NCBI GenBank assembly: GCA_015852425.1
Contig: JAAAIG010000451.1
Location: forward strand, 1-25,537
Origin: Gryganskiella cystojenkinii
Lineage: Eukaryota; Mortierellomycota; Mortierellomycetes; Mortierellales; Mortierellaceae
Reading direction: 5' to 3'
Length of the DNA: 25,537 bases
The position numbers and the translations under genes are program-made. The notes under the pieces were generated by a model. The model made no database searches. It was not told the origin of the DNA and saw only the letters and a program-made list of their open reading frames with translations. Numbering within the stretch: the first letter of the stretch is position 1; every line of letters begins with the position of its first letter. Positions 19,423 to 25,537 of the stretch are shown in pieces.

Positions 19423-20546
19423 CTATATGATCGCCGTGTAAGAGACAACTGTGTGAAGGAGATCATCAAAAGAGACTAAGGGTTGGAAATGAAAAGAGAG
19501 AACAAGAAATAAAATAGATGAAGTCAAAGACGGAAAAAGGATGAACGATATTTTGGGTGGACATCGTTGAAGTTATTTGTTACATTCCGATTAGTGGGAG
19601 AAATCCAACTTGCTCGTGAAAATCCAATCCTATTCCCCTCAAGGATCAAGGCATACGCATATTTTTTCAAAAGCAGGCATCCTATCTAGCCTGTCCTTTG
19701 TTAAGTCCCCCCCCCCTCTCTCCCAATCGTCGAATAAATGAAAACAGAATAGACAAGTGGCAACCAGGCGACCAAACAGCCAGGGGAGAGGGTCCAGACC
19801 CCATTGACGAATCCCCTTCGAGTCAAATGGCGCAAAAACATTTCAACGGTCCGATTCCTGTTTTTTTTGCCCTTACCTGTCGGCCAATGAGACCGTGGAC
19901 GAGGAGGCAGGGGCTGTTGATTTGAATGTTGGTGCTGTTGCTGTTGTCGTTGTTGCTGGTGCTCCTGCTGCAGGTGACCTGGGGCACGATGGGTAGTCAA
20001 AGGAGAGTGTGTTGTGTTGTCTCTGCTCTGCGCTGCAAAGGTCTCTTCGGTATTCATTGTCAAACAGGGTTCAGTTTCAGCAGGACAGAAAGAGCAAGAA
20101 TGTTCTTGTGGAGTCGCGTGGCCGGTAGTCGCGGTCGTTGATCGAGTTGCAGCAAAAGCAGAGGGGAGATATGGCTCCAGAGATGCCAACGAGGGCCAAG
20201 AAGGGATAGTTGGCATAGATGGCATCGTAGGCATACCAGGAAAAGAAGAAAGTGTTGGCATGGCGGGCATGGCTGGAAAAGAAAAAGGACTTATCCTGCA
20301 GGAACTAGTTGTTGTTGTCGTTGTGCGTCTACGTGCACTTTGTCGAAGACATGCAAGTAAGAGTGAAGCATCGTTGTTGTTGGTCCCAGTGCCACCATGT
20401 CGTCTTTTGCGTTGTCGACGGGCGCGGATTCGGGTGCTGGCATTGACAAGACTGGTCGCTGTGGTGCCGGAAGAGGGTATACAGGGATTCATCTGACTGG
20501 ATCGGGGACAACGAGCTGTGGGTGGCACAGGTGGCTGCAGGGCCAT
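19423..20546 (-). CDS. Unknown protein with Met-Pro repeats and Gln/His-rich region (2 exons)
   Basis: I do not recognise this gene. Exon 1 is 20546-19877, exon 2 is 19475-19423; the 401-nt intron has GTAAGG donor and CCTTAG acceptor. The model gives 240 residues and stays in frame, ending in VSFDDLLHTVVSYTAII. The start has a good context (AAAATGG). Visible parts: Pro/Ser/Thr-rich N-terminus with a basic RARRQRKRRH stretch that could be a nuclear signal, Thr run, six or more MP dipeptides in a short proline array (20196-20277), and a Gln/His-rich region before the splice site. If unspliced, the frame runs to 19701 through poorly coding sequence. The opposite strand also has a 160-codon frame, which I judge a shadow. 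The second exon rests on splice signals alone. Confidence 0.45.
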
Positions 20547-21833
20547 TTTGATCGAAAGGGATCCGTAGAGTTGAGGAATGGAGATGGCAGTGCGTGGATG
20601 AGATCAGATTGTGTTAGATTGTCATGGAGTGTTGTGGAGTGAATGAATGAAGAAAAAGAATGGATGGATGGAGATTTTGAATGTGGAGATTGGAAGCAGG
20701 AGGGGCTCGGGAACAAAGATCCTTTTCCCTTGTCCCATCACACAATTCACACGCGTCCCGTTCGTGTGCAGCTTGTTCGTGTGATGTGACAGGGTCTTTT
20801 TTCGGACTCCACTCTTCCTCATAGTCCCATCCACCCTGGCACCTTTGTTTTGTTTTGATTTGTTTTTCTTCTTTCTCTGTCTCCTTGGATCGCATTCGGT
20901 TGGCACATGGTCTTGATGTTTGGGGTCTAGATTACAGCATGGCAACGAGCGTTTGCTCTTGCTTTTTCACAATTTTTTTTGCTAACATGGCCTCCGCCCC
21001 CTTGTCCTCTGCATCTCAACAAAAAAAAATCTACTTCTGCTGCCGCTGTTGTAAGCTGGTCCGTTGTATTTGTTCCCTTATCTCTGGTTTCCATAAGATA
21101 CTAAGAGCAACGGAGCCAAAGAGTTTCAATAAGCTCGTGTCGCTCTCTAATGCAAATAAACATCTTGATATTTCACTTAACCTAGACAACCAAAGCTAGA
21201 ACTACAAAATAGGCAACACACTGCGCACGGACCCTGCAAGACTCCCCTCGAGCCCGTTTTACTCGTCAGTGGCAGGTCGATCTTGAGTCTAGGAACCATG
21301 GTTTTAGAATGATACTTTGCCTCTATTGCGTTGCCTTTCAAGGTTTGTCTGAACCTCTTCTTCAAATGCGCCACGCTGTTCCACCAAAGTCAACGTTTTT
21401 TGGCAGCGAGCACGAGGAGAAAGAGAGGTCAGGAATCCTGGTGGAGTACTATTATTATCCTGGTCGACAAGGTATTTGGTACGAGCTAAGCGAAACGCCG
21501 CCACTATCATCATCATAAGCATTCGCGACTTGAAACAAAAAATAGTGGCGCCTAGTTCCAAATATATAACCGACTTTTGAGTCCGAGATCGTTTCGGAGG
21601 TCAAAATTTGTTTTAGGATCCACAGTAGGAGTGCTACAATTGTTCTATGGAAAGGCCCTTCGAACTCACCAACAATCAACGAAGCATCTCTATCCGTTCT
21701 GTGGTAAATTATACCATAAAGAGTGAACGTGAGTGTGGTGGACGAAGCTTTTTTCGCTAAGACGAAACAGTAGATGACATCGTTTTGTTTGAAGTTCAGA
21801 CCCACCGAAAAAACTGGTCAGAGAGCCCAAGTG

Positions 21834-21841
21834 TTACGTCA
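21834..21841. promoter_or_regulatory. CRE-like site TTACGTCA
   Basis: Same 8-mer as at 2206, about 1.1 kb upstream of the secreted KNH-type gene. It may be chance. Confidence 0.2.
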
Positions 21842-22854
21842 CTGAACCACGTTTTGGTTTGTCATACTGTAGTTGCCATGCTGGCGCTGGCCGACAATGT
21901 CGTCGATAATCGACTCTCGTTGCTTCTGTGCAGGGATTGTCGTCACACAACAGCTCTCTTTCTTTTGTTCTTTCTCTTTATTCTTGTATGAACCACTGTC
22001 TTTTGATACATGGGGATGAACGCATCGTCGTTTCAGGTCTAAATGCTTAAGAGTTTGAACGGATCTGTCGAGGCTTGTTGGTAGAGCTGGCAGGAGATGA
22101 AACTCGGTAAAAAAAGAAAGAAAGACGACCCACCTGTTTCTGGACGGCGAAGACTGAAAAAAGAGGAAATTCCCCCCCTCGTCCGAGGTGTATGTTGAGG
22201 AGGAGGGATGGTCGTTGTGTCTGGCGCCACGAACTTTTCTCAAGACAAGAAAAAAAAATGGCCAAATCGCCGCTGCAACACACTAAGAATATCCCACTTT
22301 CACACAAAATGGGGTGTCATCTCTTTCATCATCACCGTCCGGTTCTATTAACCCTCCGTCATCGTCGTCAAAAAAGACATAAAACAAGTAGACTCGCGGT
22401 CTTGTCAGAACTATCCCGCGCTTCTATTCTGGGGTGAAGAAAAAGGTTTTATTTTCAACGAGAGAAGAGGTGGAGAACGGTCGTCAGTGATAGGACCCTA
22501 TTTTCAGCCTTTCAGGCACAACGACTAAAAATGAAATGACCTAAAAGAACGTTTGGCAAGAGAGAGCGGACCAAATCAGGAACAAGGAACAAAAAAAAAT
22601 TCAACGGCAGCAAGACCCTTTTTTTCTAAAAAAAAACCTAGTCGATCATGAATCCTGACGCCGACAATCTTTTTTATTTCTCAGACAAAAAGGTCCACTT
22701 TTAGTCTCACCGTCTTGTTTCTGCTCGCTTTCTAGGTTGACGCCCAAGAACAACTAGAAAACAAATAAATACTCGTCCAGTCGACCTCGGACAACACAGC
22801 CTTTTTTTTCTTGTTTGTTCCTCAGTCGTTTGTGTATTTTTTCCCGCGTTTTTT

Positions 22855-22868
22855 CTTTCTTTCTGCAG
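22855..22868 (+). other. Possible 5' UTR splice acceptor
   Basis: A pyrimidine tract ends in TCTTTCTGCAG about 60 nt upstream of the ATG of the KNH-type gene. It has the form of a strong 3' splice site; a donor such as the GTATGT near 22190 is available upstream. Not needed for the coding frame. Confidence 0.3.
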
Positions 22869-22930
22869 TACTTTTGTCGCTTCTCACCCTGTATATTGTA
22901 CCTTAATCGTTCTTCACACATACATCAATC

Positions 22931-23923
22931 ATGAGTTCATTATCCACGTCCAAAATCCTCCTCCTCTTCATCTACGCTCTCCTCTCTCTCTCCTTTTTCC
23001 ACTCCACAAATGCTCTCCCAACTCCAGCAAGGACAGCAACAGAACAACAACCAGAGCCTTTCCACTTTAACATCAACACCCCCGCGACTTACACCCACTG
23101 GTTCGTCAACTCTCTCCCAACCATCTCTTGGGACTCGACTGTGATGCCCAAGGGATCCACTCTCGACATTCAGCTCATGAACCACGAACAAAAAGAAGGT
23201 CTTTATCTTTCTCGCTATGTCCCCGCTGGACTTGGCTCCACCAAAGTGAACCTGCGACCCGAGATCGTCCCCGGAACGTATTCATTGATCCTGACTGTTT
23301 ACAGGTCAAGATCCAATGAAGTCCTCGGTCGTTCTCTTGTGCAACCTTTGCGAATCTTGGTTGAGACCGAACGCAGCGAGCCCGAGGCATCTTCTACGAC
23401 AACAACTTCCTCATCCTCAGCATCCTCCTCAACAGCAGTCCTCGCCACTCGGAAACACTCACGCCAAGACTCTTCCTCTTCCTCGTCTCTCTTGGCTAAA
23501 AAGTTCGTCTCTCGACGAGACCCAAACCGTTTCTTCTTCACCAAGGAATTCCGAACCGCCGAGTTGGAATCGGAGCCCGTCTCTTTGACATATCCTAATC
23601 GCGCCACAACCATGATCCTCATGGCTCCGTACACGATGAAGTGGGTAGTCCCCGAGCCTCTTAAAGACGATACCGAGGCCAAAGTGAACATCTTGGTCAT
23701 GTCTGAGGATAAGAAGACCCTCAAGACCGAGGTCGCCGGTGTCCTGGCCGCGAACGTGAATGCTAAAGCCGGGTTCGAGATCCTGTTCTTGCCCCGCGAT
23801 CTGTCTTCGAAGGAGTGGTACTTTATTCAAGTCGAGGTCTTTGGACGGGGCCGCAAATTTGTCGGTCGTACCCAAGCGTTCAAGACCAGACCTTCGGCTT
23901 TTATCAGGCCTATTGACGCATAA
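22931..23923 (+). CDS. Secreted protein with two Kre9/KNH-like domains
   Basis: 330 residues in one exon. Residues 1-28 form a secretory signal (SKILLLFIYALLSLSFF, cleavage likely after STNA). Residues about 45-142 fit the Kre9/KNH-like beta-sandwich (PF10342): INTPATYTHWF, a central ISW, a strand with LDIQLMN, and PGTYSLILTVYRS. A Ser/Thr/basic linker (148-198) with dibasic KK and RR sites, possible Kex2 targets, leads to a second similar domain (about 216-318: VSLTYP, MKWVVPEPL, VNILVMS, WYFIQVEVFGRG). There is no hydrophobic tail, so it is probably released or loosely wall-bound. I find no cysteine anywhere, unusual for a secreted protein. Kre9/KNH proteins act in beta-1,6-glucan assembly in yeast; whether this one does is unknown. 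Confidence 0.85.
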   Translation: MSSLSTSKILLLFIYALLSLSFFHSTNALPTPARTATEQQPEPFHFNINTPATYTHWFVNSLPTISWDSTVMPKGSTLDIQLMNHEQKEGLYLSRYVPAGLGSTKVNLRPEIVPGTYSLILTVYRSRSNEVLGRSLVQPLRILVETERSEPEASSTTTTSSSSASSSTAVLATRKHSRQDSSSSSSLLAKKFVSRRDPNRFFFTKEFRTAELESEPVSLTYPNRATTMILMAPYTMKWVVPEPLKDDTEAKVNILVMSEDKKTLKTEVAGVLAANVNAKAGFEILFLPRDLSSKEWYFIQVEVFGRGRKFVGRTQAFKTRPSAFIRPIDA

Positions 23924-24004
23924 CTGGATTTTTATCTTGCTTCCTCTATTTGCATCTCCACTCTTTAAGCAGCATTCAACCAAATATACCCCCACAACCT
24001 GTAA

Positions 24005-24010
24005 AATAAA
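24005..24010 (+). terminator. Polyadenylation signal AATAAA of the KNH-type gene
   Basis: Canonical AATAAA about 80 nt past the stop codon, followed by T-rich sequence, as expected for a 3' end. Confidence 0.5.
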
Positions 24011-24277
24011 CCAATCTTCATTTGACTCTCTGTCTCCCCTTTTTTTTGGCAACTTCTCGTTCTTGCGTCCCTGATTCGGTTCTCATTCTCATTCATTCCG
24101 AAATGGGCCAGGAACGTCGCCATGAGAGATTCAACATCTTCCTCGCTTCAATCGAGGACTTCATTATAGTTTCTGTTCCATTTTTTCCGGCCCATTATCA
24201 TTACCCTTTCATGAGCTCTCAACAACCTTGAACCTGCCTTCCGCTCGACACAAGCTTGACCAAAAAAGCCAGTGCAC

Positions 24278-24297
24278 AAAAAAAAAAAAAAAAAAAA
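24278..24297 (+). repeat. A20 homopolymer
   Basis: Twenty consecutive A residues, 38 nt before the ATG of the cationic protein gene. It may act as a nucleosome-excluding element or lie in the mRNA leader. Length is prone to sequencing error. Confidence 0.7.
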
Positions 24298-24334
24298 TTC
24301 AACCCTAGCACGATCTTTTGTACAATACAGCGCG

Positions 24335-25516
24335 ATGTGTGGAATACCCCTCTCGACCCTTTCCGCACTTTTTCTCCTGTGTCTTCTCTGTGTTGACGTC
24401 TCGAGATGTCACGCGCTCCAACAGCAAGGATCAAGTTTGGGTCAGGACCAAGATGGTAAATCGAGGCAAGAACAAGAGCAACAACAGCAACCGCAGCGGA
24501 ATCAGCAAAAGCCAGCAGCACAGGACTTCGAACAGGAACTACAACCTTTGCTAGATCTGACACCTTTCTTCTGGCCACCGTCGAGCTTACTCCTACACTC
24601 ACCGCCACCTTTGATCGCACTACCACGTCCATCCCTCCAACTGACACGGCGGCACTCTTCAGGTGGTCATCGCGACTCACATGAGAACAAGAGCAAAAGA
24701 AAAACCAAGAACGCCCGAGAACGAGAAAAGAAACGACAGCAGTCTGTATCATCAAAACAGTCCGGTCCTCAGAATCACAAACACAGGATCAATACCGCCA
24801 AAGTCAAGTCTGATAAGAAGCACAAAAAGGCACCAAAGCAACCACAAACCAAGAAGATCGCCAAAACCAAAGATCACACAAATAACCACCATGAACATGG
24901 TCCTCACCAACATCAACACCCTGGACAAACGTTTCGTCAGTCAACTTTTCGTCGAAAGGGCAAACTCTATTTGTATTCGCAAGAGGATGATTGGTATAAT
25001 AAGTACCGTAATCGAAACCGTTCTGGACCGAATGCTGTCATGCGGAAATTGACCCTGGCAAGTTCCCGGAGGCGAAAGGCCGTGGTGACGTTGGATCCGA
25101 CGAGTAGTGGTGCGAATAGTCTTGGATCTATCGAACAAGAATATGGATCGCCGAACCCGTTGCCGGGATCTTTAGGAGGTGGAGGAGGCGGAGGAGGAGC
25201 CATGACGGATCTTCCTGTTGTTCAAGGAGACACTCAAAGTAATAAAGGAGATACGGACGACAGCAACAATAACGGCGTTAGTCCCGCCAGTATCCAGACA
25301 GAAGCAGAAATCCAAGCAGTGAAACGACCAAAACCTTTGGGCTCGATTACTGGGCCTGTTCCTCGGCCGATTATTATCCGTCCAGCTGGATTGATACCCA
25401 AGGCACGATCGTCTAGTCCAGGAGGACGCGAGACCCTCAGAAGAGATGCGGCCCAGTGGACAAGGACGATTTCAGCGATAGGTGCCCTTCTTTTTGCAGT
25501 TGCAAGCTTAGTTTGA
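24335..25516 (+). CDS. Cationic secretory-pathway protein, possibly GPI-anchored
   Basis: I do not recognise a family. 393 residues from ATG 24335; the frame is open upstream but only through the poly-A run. Residues 1-27 are a signal peptide (LSALFLLCLLCV core, cleavage likely after CHA). Then a Gln-rich segment (29-70), a Pro/Leu-rich hydrophobic segment (71-102), a long Lys/Arg/His-rich part (105-209) with dibasic RR at 105-106 and 206-207, a short Tyr-rich patch with a Trp (LYLYSQEDDWYNKYRNR, 211-227), Gly8 (281-288), an Asp/Asn-rich stretch and a C-terminal hydrophobic end (ISAIGALLFAVASLV, 379-393). That tail after small residues at 371-373 suggests a GPI-attachment signal. Kex2-type cleavage is possible. 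It follows the KNH-type gene on the same strand; a cell-surface role is inference. Confidence 0.65.
   Translation: MCGIPLSTLSALFLLCLLCVDVSRCHALQQQGSSLGQDQDGKSRQEQEQQQQPQRNQQKPAAQDFEQELQPLLDLTPFFWPPSSLLLHSPPPLIALPRPSLQLTRRHSSGGHRDSHENKSKRKTKNAREREKKRQQSVSSKQSGPQNHKHRINTAKVKSDKKHKKAPKQPQTKKIAKTKDHTNNHHEHGPHQHQHPGQTFRQSTFRRKGKLYLYSQEDDWYNKYRNRNRSGPNAVMRKLTLASSRRRKAVVTLDPTSSGANSLGSIEQEYGSPNPLPGSLGGGGGGGGAMTDLPVVQGDTQSNKGDTDDSNNNGVSPASIQTEAEIQAVKRPKPLGSITGPVPRPIIIRPAGLIPKARSSSPGGRETLRRDAAQWTRTISAIGALLFAVASLV
25175..25198 (+). repeat. Gly8 tract
   Basis: GGA/GGT/GGC codons code for eight glycines in the cationic protein, a flexible spacer between its basic and acidic parts. Confidence 0.7.
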
Positions 25517-25537
25517 GCTGTCTTCATAGCACCATAA

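Larger units (their letters stand above)
20547..22930. promoter_or_regulatory. Divergent intergenic region
   Basis: 2.4 kb between two oppositely oriented starts, so it must hold both promoters. A CRE-like TTACGTCA lies at 21834-21841. Close to the secreted-protein gene there is a T/C-rich stretch (22800-22870) ending in TTCTTTCTTTCTGCAG, a strong acceptor that would fit a 5' UTR intron. The minus strand at 21177-21805 has overlapping frames that look mildly protein-like but have no ATG in the best one; I do not call a gene. Confidence 0.5.
23924..24334. other. Intergenic region between the two secretory genes
   Basis: 411 nt holding the 3' end of the KNH-type gene and the promoter and leader of the next gene. 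It has AATAAA at 24005 and a run of 20 A at 24278-24297. The short open frame at 24022-24231 shows no sign of being a gene. Confidence 0.6.

Noticed and set aside
20014..20496. 160-codon plus-strand frame with GIVGIDGIVGIPG repeats
   Set aside because: The repeats are the reverse complement of the Met-Pro array; the minus-strand frame is longer, has a better start context and a clean splice donor.
24022..24231. 69-codon plus-strand frame between the two secretory genes
   Set aside because: It begins in the 3' UTR of the first gene, spans its polyadenylation region, and has no signal of a gene.

Overview
The window looks like nuclear DNA of an early-diverging filamentous fungus, most likely Mucoromycota and possibly a Mortierella relative. 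The grounds are short GT-AG introns (94-230 nt where conservation fixes the joins), a fungal-type single C2H2 finger regulator, secreted KNH-type proteins, large intergenic spaces, and regulatory-type proteins full of His, Gln, Asn, Thr and Ser runs. The phylum placement is inference from style, not from a marker gene. I see no tRNA, rRNA, CRISPR array or intact transposon.

Layout. 19-1662 (minus): two-exon C2H2 zinc-finger transcription factor with a very His-rich C-terminus. 1663-7670: about 6 kb with no supportable gene. 7671-14313 (minus): seven-exon NOT1/CNOT1, scaffold of the CCR4-NOT deadenylase complex. All six internal joins keep the frame and restore conserved NOT1 sequence, giving 1965 residues. 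14314-14941: NOT1 upstream region with a CRE palindrome, two purine blocks, a G-quadruplex motif and a hairpin. 14942-18079 (minus): about 1045-residue disordered protein with a weak resemblance to fungal DUF1752/DUF3295 nutrient-signalling proteins. 18080-19422: non-coding, with one splice-donor-like site. 19423-20546 (minus): a probable two-exon unknown protein. 20547-22930: divergent intergenic region. 22931-23923 (plus): secreted protein with two Kre9/KNH-like domains. 24335-25516 (plus): cationic secretory protein with a possible GPI-anchor tail.

How the genes relate. The four minus-strand genes look regulatory: a transcription factor, the central mRNA-decay scaffold and two low-complexity proteins. 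The two plus-strand genes are both predicted to enter the secretory pathway and sit 411 nt apart. I see no operon-like or pathway-level cluster and no clear undescribed system. The points most worth following are the short N-terminus and the glutamine/glutamate insertion in NOT1, the His-rich factor with its large upstream desert, the DUF3295-like protein, and the two secretory proteins.
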